From: Tetragonia tetragonoides
Taxonomy: Eukaryota > Streptophyta > Magnoliopsida > Caryophyllales > Aizoaceae
Assembly: GCA_038025085.1 (NCBI GenBank)
Contig: CM076151.1
Location: 11,196,501 to 11,260,500, forward strand
Reading direction: 5' to 3'
Length of the DNA: 64,000 bases
A model generated the notes under the pieces. The model was not told the origin of the DNA. It searched no databases and was given only the letters and a program-made list of their open reading frames with translations. This document shows positions 1 to 11,432 of this stretch, piece after piece. The position numbers were made by a program, and so were the translations under genes. Position 1 is the first letter of the stretch; each line of letters starts with the position of its first letter.

Positions 1-2515
1 TTACAACGATTTCCTGGGAACTATCGACGTCATTATCCATGACTCGACACCACCGAACCGTCACAAACCCAAAGGCGTTACTGCAATATTTATCACTAAG
101 GAGTAAATGCTAAGCAGAAAGAAAAGACTAGGCATCAAAAGGAGCTTCTAAGGAACTAATAATTCTAAACAGTTAATATCAGAGTTGTCTATATAGTGAG
201 CTAAAACCATTTACCAAATTTATTACAACTGGCCTTCAAGGGCAAAACCAAATCCAATAAATAAATAGATCATAATCAATTCCCACGATCTAATCCAACA
301 AAAATAGTTCTATCAAACGACGCCAACTCTAACCTTCCAAGTTGTACGTCCTCAATCAATCTAAACCTGCACTTTGATTTCCGTGACGGAAACAAAAATA
401 CAGAAGAAAAGAAAAGAAACAAAAATAAGATAAACTGAATAAACGTCATCCGTACCCAGTAAAAACATTTCGCAAACCTTACCTGAGGTTTTAGAAGAAT
501 CATTGAAATTCATTTGCATACGCACATAAGCAGATAATCAAGCATACGCATAACGACATTCTTTTATACACAATTCTTGTATAGTGATCATACGAAATAC
601 GACATAGACAATCCGTCTTGATTAGGGAGATGTAAGAGAGCTTATAAAACAGCGATTACCCATACTGTTTATCGAAGATACAATCACGCCATGGACTTAA
701 TGACTCTAGTGTGCACACTACCTCTAGTACAATTACACGAGCCTAGAGGACTTAATAAATGGGGAATGATCCGTCCCAAACACACTACGAGGTGCCCATA
801 AGTAACTTGGGAATCACTCATCCCTTGAACTACACCATTAGGTGCAATCCCGATAGCTCGACTACTCCTAGGGATCCATTAGGAGTCTTACTCTCATTTA
901 ATTCAATTCACGTAATTTGCATTGGTTGACATAAGTGGTACTATGAGACCACGACTTACTAATCATTTCATGCTCTAGACAATGAATAGTAAATAACGAC
1001 GATAATGATAATTCAATACGATGTGAATTAAACATGCTTTAATTCAATAACGACGATAATTCAATAATGAAGACAAGTAATGTCTAGCCAAATTTCGGCA
1101 CCACTTCGGCAGGGTAACACGATATCCAAAAATTCACAATCATCCAAAGACATTCAATCAATAATAGATAGGTGCTCACTAGCACTCAATAATACCCATA
1201 CCAATTAACACTTATTTAATAACATAATAATACTAATAATTCACAATTCAATAATTGTCCAATAATCATCATATGGACTAATTAATTCCCAAAACATGAT
1301 AACATCGACATGCTAATTATAAATCATATTTACAGAAGTAAACATGCTTACGAAATCTCATAATAACGACGATATAATTTAATCATGCTTTGCATATTAA
1401 ATTCACAACAAATTCCCAATTAGCACATAACATATCAAAATAGTTTTGATGGGGCTTTGGAAGAAGGTATGCATGAGCGCTTACCACTAATACACTACAA
1501 ACAGTATGTAAGCTCCACTTACAAAGATTATCACGCTTGCTCGTTAGGCCCTCATTAAAAACAATTACCGAAACCGAATTTATTAAATATGAAAATCCAA
1601 ATAGTGACGAAATATTAATCTGATATTTTTATTAAATATCTTGATTTATTCCAACCAATCTAGGCTTTTGAAAATCCGAATTCGGATTCCAAATGAGTGT
1701 AGAATAATTAAAACAAGAAATTAAAAATGCTGAAAATTGCTAAAAACCTGCACGATCGACTTCGCGAAATTGCGAAACACAAAAACCAATTGCACAACCC
1801 ATGAACCACCACCACGACCACCACCCATGGTGGTCCGGTGACCCTCTCACCACCCAAAAGCGCTGGTGGTGGTGGTGGGCCCACCGTGGTGGCTCACGGC
1901 CAGCCACAAGAGAGAGCGGAAGAGAGAGAAGAACAAAGCGAAAGAGAAAGAAAGTGAGAGGAAGGTCGGGGCTTTGCAACCAGCCCGAGTACTCACCGGA
2001 AAAGACAGTAGGTGGCCGGAGATAGGTGTCTCCATGGTGGTTGGTGGCTGTAACAGAAGAGAGAAAGAGAGAAAAACGTGAGAAAAGAAGGAGAAAGAAA
2101 GGAAGAGAAAGAAGAGGAGAGAGAAGCTTACCAATGGCTACATGCTGGCGGTGCCATGGCGGTTTCCGGCGACCCGATCAGGAGAGAGAGAGAGAGAGTA
2201 TGGGCGGGTGAGAGAGAGGAGAGATGTTGAGGGTTTGATCAAAGTGTGCAAACTGAATAACTCCTCATCTTTTTCTATATATACTCACCACAAGGGTTTT
2301 GGTCAATAAAAGTCAAAGTAGGAATAAAAGAAATATTTCCATTAAATTAATTGAATAAAATTCTCCCCGAATAAATAATAAAAGAGATATGAATTCTCTC
2401 GATCGTTAAAATCATTTAATTGAAGAAATTGAATCCTTAAATGAATATACGATTTAATCTCCGAAACTATTTATAAATCATTTATAAATCGATATAATAA
2501 TTATAAAAAATATTG
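1..2515. repeat. Non-coding repeat-like region, possible LTR-retrotransposon remnant
   Basis: No credible gene is visible. The DNA is AT-rich with recurring short words such as aacgacgataat (around 995, 1045 and 1365), then a GGT/ACC-rich block (1800-1900) and a purine-rich GAGAGA block (1905-2220). It stops abruptly at about 2515, where the sequence tattggggta meets the truncated LINE. Plant Ty3/gypsy LTRs often end in a similar ggggtattaca motif, so an LTR edge is possible, but no second LTR, PBS or gag/pol is in the window. The short open frames in the purine-rich block are compositional artefacts. Confidence 0.35.
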
Positions 2516-2747
2516 GGGTAGCACACCGTGCTCCTAGGATGCTTCGCCATACATAACTTGGACGATGGCCTGTAGTAGCTTCCATAAAACTATTTTTTGG
2601 AAAATATCTCGCTTTCAAAACACGGGACACCAGAGAAGAGGGGTTATTAATAATCCGCTAGCATTGTTTAGCAAGAATAGCTTCATTGAAGAGCTCAATA
2701 TGTCGAAAGCCAAGACCTCCTTCCAACTTGGGAGTACTCAGTTTTTT

Positions 2748-4920
2748 TCATGAGACCCAGTGAATTTTCCTCTCCCCATCTTTGCTACCCCACCAAAACC
2801 TTGCCATTAAACTTTGGATAGCCTGACAAACCCCTTTGGGAAGTTTAAACAAACTCATCATATGGGTGAGAATTGCTTGGGCAGCTGCCTTTATGAGAAT
2901 TTCCCGACCTGCAAATGAAATTAGTTGATGCTTCCACCCTTGAAGTTTCTTCCAGACTCTCTCCTTCAACGGTGCAAACACTTGATTTCGTGATCCACCT
3001 ACATGCATAGGCATTCCCAGGTACTTAGAGAGGCCCTCCACTTCCCGCACCCCTAAATCAGCCACAATCTGAGCACGACGTTCCAAGCTAACATTTGAGC
3101 TAAAAATAACTTCGGATTTTTCGAAGTTAATTTGTTGCCCAAATGCTATTTCATAATTACACAAGACTCTCTTTATCGCCTCAACGTCTCTATTATCAGC
3201 ACGACAAAATAAAACACTATCATCGGCAAACAGTAAGTGAGATACTTCAGGGGCACCCGACACACCTTTATGCCTTGCAAATTTTTCCTTCCAACCTCCA
3301 GATCAATCAAGCTAGAAAAAGCCTCTGCTCAGATAATAAATAAATAAGGGGACAGGGGATCTCCTTGACGTAAACCCCTTTGAGGAAGAAAACTGTCAGT
3401 CGACACACCATTAACCAAAACAGACATAGAAACAGAGGTTACACAACGCATAATTCTACCAATCCAAGCCTCACAGAACCCCATACGTCGCATAACTTTC
3501 TCCCAAAAAACCCATTCGACCCGATCATATGCCTTACCCATATCTAATTTCACAGCCATAACCCCCTTCTGACCCGAACAAATACTACTCATATAATGAA
3601 AGTTCTCAAAAGCCACAAGGGTATTATCTGTTATTAATCTACCAAGAGCAAAGGCATTTTGAGCAGGGAAAATAATAGCAGGAAGAACATTTTTGAGCCT
3701 ATTCGCTAACACCTTAGCCGCTAGTTTGTAGATGACATTACAAAGACACCATAAGTAATTATAGTTGGTTTATTTACTTTGGGAATCAGAACAACATTAG
3801 TGGAATTTATAGGGTTACACTCAAAGACACCATTTAGCAGAGAAATAACACAAGAAGAAATATCGGGCCCGATAATGTGCCAAAATTTTTGAAAAAAATT
3901 AGCATTCATACCATCTGGTCCAGGTGCCTTACTCAGATGCATTTGTTTAAGGGCAAAAAAGACCTCACCGGGATCAAAAGGCCTTGTAAGCTCCTTGTTC
4001 ATAGCCTCTGTAATCTTAGGTTGAATTCCTGCAAGTGCTGTATCAAAGGAATGTGGGTTAGCAGTAGAGAAAATGGTCCTAAAGTAATCCATGGCCACCC
4101 TCGCTATATCTTCTTCCTTCTCCACCACCACCCCATCAGAGCCACAAATCTTATTAATGGTGTTCTTCTTCCTTCGTGCGGAAGCTCTCATATGGAAGAA
4201 TTTCGCATTCTTATCCCCGTCTCGCAACAACATATGACGGGAGCTTTGTCTCCACATAATTTCTTCCTGCACCAAGAGGTCGTCCAACATACGACAAAGC
4301 TGCTTTCTCTCACTAACAATGGCTGCTGTAGGAAATGAATTGTCACATAGCAACATTTTGTCTCTAGTATCTTTAATAGCTCTTTGTATACTCCCAAACT
4401 CTTCCCTGCTCCATTTGCTCAACTCCTCAGTGCATCTCCGGATTTTAGACAGAACCTCTGATTCTATATTCACGCTGTCACCATAGAGCCAAGCATCTTT
4501 GACCACCTGCTCACAGTTTGGAGATGTGAGCCAAAAGTCTTCAAACTTAAAAGATTTCTTTTTACGCCTACTAGCAGCTCGGGTATCACACACCTTGATT
4601 GGGATATGGTCTGATTTATCCCAATTTAAGTGGACCACTGAAAGCATAGGAAACATAGTGATCCACTCAAATGAAGCAACAGCTCTATCAAGACGCTCAT
4701 AAACACATTCCGTCTCGGGTCTGCCATTCCTCCATGTCCATGGTTGTCCCTCAAAACCAATATCTTTTAAATTACAAAAATCAAGAGCAAAACGAAACTC
4801 ATCCATCACACATTGTTCACGAGGTGGCCCACCAATTTTTTCATCTTGAAATAAAATTTGATTAAAATCCCCAAGAACCATCCAAGGTAACTCAGCAGCA
4901 TGTTTCATAGATCGAAGCAA
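2748..4920 (-). pseudogene. LINE ORF2 remains: endonuclease C-part and reverse transcriptase
   Basis: Three consecutive open blocks (4920-3721, 3712-3329, 3263-2748) together cover most of a plant LINE pol. The first holds the end of the APE-type endonuclease (DFNQILFQ, YERLDRAV, SDHIPI) and the linker with KAPGPDGMNANFFQKFW. The second holds RT motifs ([56 protein letters not shown]). The third holds FADD, GLSKYLGMP and the thumb/connection region. The blocks lie in different frames or are split by stops, so no complete enzyme is made. Confidence 0.88.
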
Positions 4921-5216
4921 TTCCCAGGAAAGGTGTTTTTGAGCGCTATCTGGTCAGCCATAAAAACCTGTGAGTCTTCACTCCACGTCACTAAACAAGC
5001 CAGAAACAGTGCAGTCCAAATGATGTAGGGATGCAGATAATAAAGACACCTTCAGCGACTCCTCTCACAGCAATGCTAGCCCACCAGAGTGTCCAGCCGA
5101 ATCAACGTATACACCCTCAAATCTACCCAACTTATCTTTCACACCTCTCATCTCTTGACTACTAAGTTTCGTTTCCATTAAAAAAAAAACAGCATGCCTC
5201 TCTACTTAGCAACTTC

Positions 5217-6461
5217 CTAAGGCGCCCAACTGCTCGAGGGTTGCCAAGCCCTTGGCAGTTGTAGCTTAAGCAACTCATTGTGATCGGCGGGGTTGGAATA
5301 ATCCAACCTCCGCCGCTGGTCCCTGAGAACAAAGAAAGCTTCGTCATTCATTTGAACAGAATGATCGTTGTCAGCCCCAACACTCTCATCGTACATAGGC
5401 ATATCCATCCCACCACCCACAAATAATGATCCAACCTGCATCTCCTGTCCCTGACCATCATTTCTTGTTCGTTTCACCTTACGCTCCAGGTTCGCTATTT
5501 TATGAGCCACTGCTGACCCAACCTCATTATGTATGACCATCTCTCCACTAAACCTCTCCCGCCCTGCATGAGAGCTCCCTGAACTAGTACCCTCTGCTAT
5601 CTCACCACTTCTTCCCACTCCCTCCCTAACACCCTCATCATCAAACTGCAACCTCTGACGTGCTCGACTCACTTTAATACCAGCCTCCAAGTCTGCCACC
5701 ACTCTCGCATCAGCTTCCCTCCTAGGATCCTCCCGTCTTCTTGGACGTTTGGGTGTAGCTTTCATCCAAGAGCCGTAAGGAAGTTCAGCTTCCGATACTG
5801 CCTCATCATAGCTTGTACACTGACAATAAACATGGCCAAACTTGCCACAAGCAAAACAAAAGTTGGGTAGTTTTTCATATCGAAACTCCACCCATTTACT
5901 CCCTTTATCCACCAATACCCGCATTCCACGCATAAGAGGTTTATTCAGATGCAAATCAGCACGGAACCGCACAAATTTATCCAACTCTGTAGGATCAGAT
6001 TCATCATACTCCAAAAATTTACCCAATTTTCTGGCCATTGCAATAGCCATAGTCTTATTACGCTTGTTAAAAGGCAGGTCATAGGCTTTCACCCAGAATC
6101 GGATCATGTCAAAAACCACTTCGGAAGGTTGCTCACCGCCATGTATCTCCTTTAGCAGTAGTGGATGACCATCGAAAGTCCACGGCCCCTCATCCAAGAC
6201 AAACTTCCTGTCACTCCGTGTAGAAAACTGGAAGACAAAAAGATTGTTCTCCACCTCACGGATCACCAGCCCCTTAGCTGTCTTCCAAACCATCTTCAGA
6301 GTTTTTGTCATAGCCTCCACAGAGAAAGCCGTTTCTGTAAATAACTTCCCTACCAGACATAGGGCAACTTTATCCCCCGTCGTATCTTCCGGATCATCTT
6401 CGCAAACTAAAACATATTCCTCTTCTTCGGTCAGCTTCATCCCTTTCAATCTACTCTCCAA
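5217..6461 (-). CDS. LINE ORF1: DUF4283 / zinc-knuckle protein
   Basis: An open frame of about 410 residues. The N-terminal 170 residues match the DUF4283 pattern of plant LINE ORF1 (LTEEEEYVLVCEDD, then a GPWTFDGHPLLL segment). A CCHC zinc knuckle follows (CFACGKFGHVYCQC, C-x2-C-x4-H-x4-C, about residues 206-219), then a basic, low-complexity C-terminal tail. The protein is expected to bind the element RNA. The frame opens at a TTG; the first ATG is at 6440, so the original start codon may have mutated. Its 3' end overlaps the start of ORF2 in another frame, as is common in this group. It is the best preserved part of the element. Confidence 0.85.
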   Translation of the reverse strand: MESRLKGMKLTEEEEYVLVCEDDPEDTTGDKVALCLVGKLFTETAFSVEAMTKTLKMVWKTAKGLVIREVENNLFVFQFSTRSDRKFVLDEGPWTFDGHPLLLKEIHGGEQPSEVVFDMIRFWVKAYDLPFNKRNKTMAIAMARKLGKFLEYDESDPTELDKFVRFRADLHLNKPLMRGMRVLVDKGSKWVEFRYEKLPNFCFACGKFGHVYCQCTSYDEAVSEAELPYGSWMKATPKRPRRREDPRREADARVVADLEAGIKVSRARQRLQFDDEGVREGVGRSGEIAEGTSSGSSHAGRERFSGEMVIHNEVGSAVAHKIANLERKVKRTRNDGQGQEMQVGSLFVGGGMDMPMYDESVGADNDHSVQMNDEAFFVLRDQRRRLDYSNPADHNELLKLQLPRAWQPSSSWAP

Positions 6462-6728
6462 CCCCTACAGCGTAACCCTAACCGCTGAGAGAGAATTTCA
6501 TGAGCTAAAGATCAAGATAACTGTTTCTTGGATGGTGAATGGTGATGTTAATGGGCTTTTAGAATATCCCTGACTAATGTCTTAGTAATATTCGTCACTT
6601 GCACATTTGTGATTATATTGATAATAGTACTACGAGTACTAATTTATTATACAAAAAAATATAAATCTGTGATATATATTCAAATATACGCCTGATTTGC
6701 TCATTTACCATGTATATTTCAAAAAAAA

Positions 6729-7139
6729 ATGTCCGTCATTTTGGTACCCGCTGCAATTGCCGTCTCTGTATTCCTTCTCGCTTCTCTTTTCTGCAGGTGG
6801 TTTCAGTTCAGGCGGACGTTGGCCCAAACAGAGACCCAAGCCCAGGCCCAAACACAAGCTCAAGCCCAATTCAACGGCCCACAGACGCTTCAATCCAGTG
6901 GGCTTGACCAGCAGACCATAGATTCATATCCAACGATCGTCATTGGACATAGCGGCAGGATGCTCAAGCCAGATGATGCCACGTGTCCAATCTGCCTTTC
7001 TGATTATCTTCCTGATGATATCCTCAAGATTTTGCCCCAATGTCTGCATAGATACCATGCTGATTGCTTGGAGGAGTGGCTCCGATTCAATGCCACGTGT
7101 CCTGTTTGTAGAGTTCATCCCTCTCGCCCTCTTTCTTAA
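6729..7139 (+). CDS. Short ATL-type RING-H2 E3 ligase (RING unit 1)
   Basis: A 136-residue intronless frame starting at ATG. An N-terminal hydrophobic segment (residues 4-22) should be a membrane anchor. A basic patch and a Q/A/T-rich linker (30-50) follow, then the ATL GLD motif (GLDQQTIDSYPTIVIG, 58-73) and a C-terminal RING-H2 domain C86-x2-C-x15-C-x-H-x2-H-x2-C-x10-C-x2-C127, including PxC and the E2-contacting W after the sixth ligand. ATL proteins are membrane ubiquitin ligases, often linked to defence or stress. This unit resembles the second exon of ATL20/21/22-type proteins but lacks the extracellular GUB_WAK exon. It is the first of six related units on the same strand. Its start sits 260 bp from the 5' end of the minus-strand LINE. 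Confidence 0.8.
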   Translation: MSVILVPAAIAVSVFLLASLFCRWFQFRRTLAQTETQAQAQTQAQAQFNGPQTLQSSGLDQQTIDSYPTIVIGHSGRMLKPDDATCPICLSDYLPDDILKILPQCLHRYHADCLEEWLRFNATCPVCRVHPSRPLS

Positions 7140-8911
7140 TTAGCCTTCTCATGTTAATTAATCTAAATTGTTTTTGTAATATTAGTCATGTGATACATAA
7201 TTGACTTTGTTAACATGGTGCTTAGATATCGAAATGCAATCAGCAACATTGCTTAAATCAAATAGGGATATGGAAGATTATTAGTACTAAGTAGAGATAT
7301 AATGGAGAACAGATGAAAACACTGAGCAAAATTGAGGAGAACAACAGATATAGGATCGCAAATCGAATAAATTTCCGGCCATAGTCAATAAGGAGATTGA
7401 AAATGTGAGATTGATTACACCATACAAAGTAATCATCATTATATATAAAAAGTTGGGTGATTGTGATTACATCGAATAATGTAATTAACCCCACTTTTCT
7501 CATTCTTCTTCTCCCACTCCTTCATTTTTCACTCCACATCTACTCTATAAAATAATTGCAATTGCATTTGATTGCAATCAAGTAAAAGAGCCTTAAGGGT
7601 GTACTTGGAATGAGGGTGCATATATTAAGGGGATAATAGAGAAGATTTAGTTTATAAGTTGAGGATCCATTGGCTTTTCTTTAGATACTATTCGTACAAG
7701 CATCTAAATTTAAACTCCGAATTTCACAACTTATAAGTTTTTCCAAATATAACCTTAAGAGTAAAATGAGAGGTGGAGATGGTGGCAAGGGTTAGATTTT
7801 AAGTGATGGAGGATAATTATTACCGCCTTTCAGAGTTATAGTTACACATCCTCCCCCTAAGTTTACAATTTCCCCCCTTTCCCTGCTCGTACTTTACTCT
7901 CTCCCCCATCAAGTTGCACCATCCACAACAACCTCCTCCTTCCCATTTTATTCTTTAATTTGCTCCATTATCCCTTAATACATTACTTCTTTCCAATCAT
8001 GTCCTAATGATAAGTGCAAAATGTGCAATGATAGTAGTAGCACAGGTCAATTGGAACGGGTCAACCCTAGATCAAGTAAATCAAGTTATTTTCAATTCTG
8101 GGTCAAAGACTTAAAGTTGGTTCAAGTGGATTCAATTTTGATTCGGATTTAATAAAATCATATATTTGTACGTCATGAATCAAAATAATTTTCATATTAC
8201 TGATAAAACTTTCGACTAAAGTTCATGATATCACACATTGCCCTAATGTTCTTGTTAAATGGGTCGACCTAATAATTTTCTCGCCGAATTTCGAGTTTTG
8301 GATCTTTTAACCAAAACGCCAAAAAATATGAATTCGGTCAATTGTTTGAGTTGGATCACTTATTGCTTGATAGCTCTAATTGGGTTACATTTAACATTTG
8401 GTCCGGTTTATTTCGGGTAATCGTGTTAAGTTTACTTGGATTTGATAGTGTTAAATTTGATTTATGATCGGATCGGGTCACATTCATGTTTAGATCGCAG
8501 TCGTGTCCAGCTAACTTTGTGTTGTTTAAGATTTCATTGATGACTGTATTGTAAATATTGGGGTTAGGCCTCGATGGAGAAATCACTAGAGGTGTGGAAC
8601 TGAAATATGAGAAGTTTGGCAGCGAATGAACAAGAACCTAGTCATGACTGGGGGGGAAAAAACACCATAAAGTGAGATCAACTTGCCTTAGTTCCTTTTC
8701 CAATAACTGATTAGTATCTCTCGTCAATGTCAAGTCTTCACCAACGAAAGATACTGCTAATCCAGCTAGTATGTCACAACGACAAAATATCACTCATTAT
8801 GTTTGGATATGGATACTACTAATAATCCAAAATGTAATCCATCATTGAAGTAAATTTGTACACAAGATTTCTAAAGCTTCATTCAATTGAAACTTCTCAA
8901 AAATTTAAGCC
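7140..8911. other. Intergenic DNA between RING units 1 and 2
   Basis: I see no gene. The region is AT-rich. Around 8040-8530 it contains scattered gggtca/gatcgggtc words like those in the GGGTC-rich MITEs elsewhere in the window, but no terminal repeats or target duplication could be defined. Confidence 0.5.
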
Positions 8912-9325
8912 ATGTTACATGTAATAATCCCAGCAATTATCATGTCAAGTGTCATTATATGTTATGTGAGTTGTTGCCGGTTGCAAAGAAGTGCTCGAAG
9001 TCAAACCTTACCATCAAGCATGACCACCACCACCAGCAGCCCGGCTGAGACACCGTCTTCGCAGCATCATCCGCCAACGACTACCCCCACCGGCCTCAAC
9101 CAGCAAACGATCGATTCGTTCCCGAGTATAGTGATAGGAGAAAGTGGGAGAATGATCAAGCATATGCAAGAGGACAATGACTGTTGCATTTGTTTGGGAA
9201 AGTATCATCCAAATGAGAAGTTTAAGATGTTGCCTCAATGCTTTCATAGGTTCCATTCTGATTGTATTGACCAATGGCTTCCATCTAATGGCACTTGCCC
9301 CATTTGTAGAGTCACCCCTACTTAA
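8912..9325 (+). CDS. Short ATL-type RING-H2 E3 ligase (RING unit 2)
   Basis: A 137-residue intronless frame with an ATG start directly before a hydrophobic segment (residues 3-22, ending in two Cys). A Ser/Thr/Pro-rich linker (35-60) is followed by a GLD motif (GLNQQTIDSFPSIVIGESGR, 61-80) and RING-H2 C91 to C132 (CCICLGKYHPNEKF, PQCFHRFHSDC, CPIC). All eight zinc ligands are present. It is closest in the window to the unit at 10659: same N-terminal MLxxIIPAII start, same GESGRMIK segment, same HRFHSDC. They are probably a recent tandem pair. Predicted role: membrane ubiquitin ligase; substrate unknown. Confidence 0.8.
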   Translation: MLHVIIPAIIMSSVIICYVSCCRLQRSARSQTLPSSMTTTTSSPAETPSSQHHPPTTTPTGLNQQTIDSFPSIVIGESGRMIKHMQEDNDCCICLGKYHPNEKFKMLPQCFHRFHSDCIDQWLPSNGTCPICRVTPT

Positions 9326-9703
9326 TAATAATACTATGGAGATTTATTCTGTTTCTGAATTCTGCATGAATATTGTTACTCTTCATGAAAGAGCCAACAG
9401 AATTCAAAACAGAGAATTAAGGGGGGGAAATTAAACTTGTCCAATGAACCATTTTTTTCTGATTCCTATAGTTCAAGCTTTGACTTGATTTGGTTTAACC
9501 TGCCCGGCAATCAAGTGGGGTCGGTTTTGAGTCGGGTTTTCCGGATATGAGTCATACCAGTATATTCAGGTCAAGTTGGATCGAATCGGATTTGTTGTAT
9601 ATGATTTCATTCAGGTTTTGGCTAATGGTTAGAAATCAGAAATGGGTCATATTTTCCAAGTCCCCTATACAAGTTCATTGACCCTGTATTATTCCTGATA
9701 TCT
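9326..9703. other. Intergenic DNA, GGGTC-rich stretch
   Basis: No gene is seen. Bases 9480-9650 carry repeated gtcggttttgagtcggg-type words, similar in composition to the hAT-type MITEs at 28469 and 39691, but no clear termini were found. Confidence 0.4.
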
Positions 9704-10357
9704 GTTTTTTTTGGGGGGGTTCACGACCAAGGGTATCCACCGTCGACCACAGTGACTATCCTCCGTGCTGGCTTGTAGGCACCTTGTTGAAGTGGTTTGT
9801 GTCCCACATGGAAAGATTTGGTGGTCTTGAGCATACATATAAGGAAGTGGGTTACTCCACTCATTGCCAATTAGTTTTTGGGTTGGAACCTCACTTATCT
9901 TGTATATGTGCTCACTTGTTAAGGCCCAATTTGTTGAAATTTAACATGGTATCAGAGCGGGCTTGGTCCTGCCTTTATGACCCCCTTGTTGGCCCACGCG
10001 CGTGTGACTGGCCCATAGTAGGCTTTGATTGGTCCATGCTTCAGCCCATGATGGGTCTTTGCGTGAGGTGGGGTGTTGAAGTGGGTTAATGTCCCACATG
10101 GAAAGATTAAAGGGTCTTGAGCATACATATAAGGAAGTGGGTTACTCCACCCATTGCCAATTGGTTTTGGGTTGGAACCTCACTTATCTTGTATGTGTGC
10201 TCACTTGTTAAGGCCCAATTTGTTGAAATTTAACACACCTCAAAGGGTGGGACAGCTGGCCAAGGAATTTTAAAGCTGCTCCATGCCCAAGGCGAGATTT
10301 GAACCCTCGACCTTGGTTAAGGATGAATAAGTCCCTACCACTCAACCACACCTCCTT
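9704..10357 (-). repeat. tRNA-derived SINE (copy 1), split by a TRIM
   Basis: On the minus strand the element starts near 10357 with aaggaggtgtggttgagtgg, containing an A-box-like tggttgagtgg and, about 30 bases on, a B-box-like gggttcaaatc. These are the internal RNA polymerase III promoter boxes of a tRNA-derived SINE. Its 3' end on the plus strand begins with a T run at 9705, i.e. a poly(A) tail in sense. It is about 198 bp without the insertion. Copies of the same family lie at 26408, 26669 and 28436. The intact copy at 26480 reads gtaggcacctcaaagg across the point where this copy is interrupted. Confidence 0.82.
9785..10235 (+). mobile_element. TRIM: 451-bp miniature LTR retrotransposon
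   Basis: Two near-identical 162-bp terminal repeats (9785-9946 and 10074-10235) begin tgttgaa and end ttaaca. Right after the first is tggtatcagagcggg, the classic primer-binding site complementary to initiator Met-tRNA. Just before the second is a purine-rich gaggtgggg polypurine tract. The 127-bp interior has no coding capacity. The 5-bp target duplication cacct flanks the element (9780-9784 and 10236-10240). Mobilisation would need enzymes from another LTR element. I saw no 5S rRNA sequence in the repeats, so it is not a Cassandra TRIM. Confidence 0.93.
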
Positions 10358-10658
10358 GGTTAAAGTACAAGCTACTTGAAACTGTGTTATCTTCACATCA
10401 CCAATCAAAGATATATACTTCTACATGGCAATCAAAGTTAAGTACGTTACGACTAGAGAATAGTCCAAGTTGAATTTTACTCCCCTGCTCAGTCTTTGTA
10501 CAATAATTCAATTGACTGACTTCTTAAAAGATCACATACATTCATTTATACATTTAATAATGCAAATTTATTCCATTTGGGTGAAATATACCCAACAAAG
10601 CTAAAAGCTTTCAACCCCAAGAACCACCCTTGTTTTTTTGGTTCAAAAGGATTAAGCC

Positions 10659-11075
10659 ATGCTGAATATAATCATCCCTGCAATAATATTCTGTGCCCTT
10701 CTATGTTATGCTTGTTGCTGCCAAACGCGAAGAGGTGGACAAGGTCATAGCCGTCAAACTTTAGTCTTTCGTGTTGCCGCCACCCAAACGGCTGACCAAC
10801 CGCCGTTACAGCCGCACCCTCCACCGGCAGCCACCACCGGTCTTGACCAGGAAACAATCGATTCGTTCACGAGTATAGTCATAGGGGAGAGTGGGAGAAT
10901 GATTAAGCAGCTAGATGATAATGTTTGTTCCATTTGCCTAGCCGAGTATGAGCCAAGTGAGAAGTTGAAGATATTGCCTCAATGCTTGCATAGATTCCAT
11001 TCTGATTGTGTTGATCAATGGCTTCGCTCAAATGGGACTTGCCCCATTTGCAGAGTTTCTCCACCTAGATTATAG
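10659..11075 (+). CDS. Short ATL-type RING-H2 E3 ligase (RING unit 3)
   Basis: A 138-residue intronless frame. The ATG is followed at once by a membrane segment (residues 3-21, IIIPAIIFCALLCYACCC). A Pro-rich linker (47-59) precedes GLDQETIDSFTSIVIGESGR (61-80) and RING-H2 C90 to C131 (CSICLAEYEPSEKLKILPQC, HRFHSDC, CPIC) with all ligands. An ag/gattaagcc sequence just upstream resembles the acceptor of the spliced RING exons further right, but its frame does not match the RING frame, so the ATG start is preferred. Predicted membrane ubiquitin ligase; sister of the unit at 8912. Confidence 0.8.
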   Translation: MLNIIIPAIIFCALLCYACCCQTRRGGQGHSRQTLVFRVAATQTADQPPLQPHPPPAATTGLDQETIDSFTSIVIGESGRMIKQLDDNVCSICLAEYEPSEKLKILPQCLHRFHSDCVDQWLRSNGTCPICRVSPPRL

Positions 11076-11432
11076 CAGTTTCTTCATCATTACTCTGTTC
11101 AGATAGTTTCTTATGATCAATTACTTTGTGCATAACTTTTGCTAGGATATATAATTGTATATGTATATAATTTAAAATGCCTTTCGTGAAATTAGCAATA
11201 ATTCAAATTAGTCCAACTTGTTAAGGAAGGTTGATTGTTATCCCTATTGATTAAACAATATACCTCAAAGGCTCAAAAACAATCATCTGATAACAACAAC
11301 GACGACGACAATGGTTCTCTCTAGCATGGTGTACCGGACTATTGTCCTTTTATTTGCAATACAAATAGTCAATAACTGAATAACAGTCAGATAGCCACAA
11401 GAGTCTTCAGAACAAGAAGTTTACAACCTGCT
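11076..11432. other. Intergenic DNA
   Basis: This is the 3' flank shared by RING unit 3 (+) and the chitinase pseudogene (-), which converge here. Nothing else is recognised. Confidence 0.5.

Larger units (their letters stand above)
2520..6470 (-). mobile_element. Degenerate L1-type LINE retrotransposon, 3'-truncated
   Basis: Reading on the minus strand, ORF1 is followed by a broken ORF2 with an APE-like endonuclease start (CLSYNCQGLGNPRAVGRLRK at about 5275-5215), endonuclease C-part (LGDFNQILFQDEK), and reverse transcriptase ([13 protein letters not shown], then the FADD catalytic box in HLLFADDSVLF near 3230). ORF2 is interrupted: a ten-T run near 5180 shifts frame, a stop follows near 5073, there is a frame break near 3740, and TGT has become TGA in the RT near 3336. 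Downstream RT-connection sequence continues to about 2520 with an internal TGG-to-TAG stop, then ends without RNase H, 3' UTR or poly(A). LINEs normally lose their 5' end, so the missing 3' end points to a later deletion or insertion. The copy is not autonomous. Confidence 0.9.

Noticed and set aside
1740..2211. Several overlapping open frames rich in His/Trp/Arg/Lys
   Set aside because: They arise from GGT/ACC and GAGA low-complexity sequence, occur on both strands, and have no domain logic.
9784..10089. 101-residue plus-strand frame
   Set aside because: It lies inside the TRIM, starts in one LTR and crosses the primer-binding site; it is not a protein gene.
10250..10357. tRNA-like A and B boxes suggesting a tRNA gene
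   Set aside because: No cloverleaf can be completed; the boxes repeat in the other SINE copies, so they belong to a tRNA-derived SINE.
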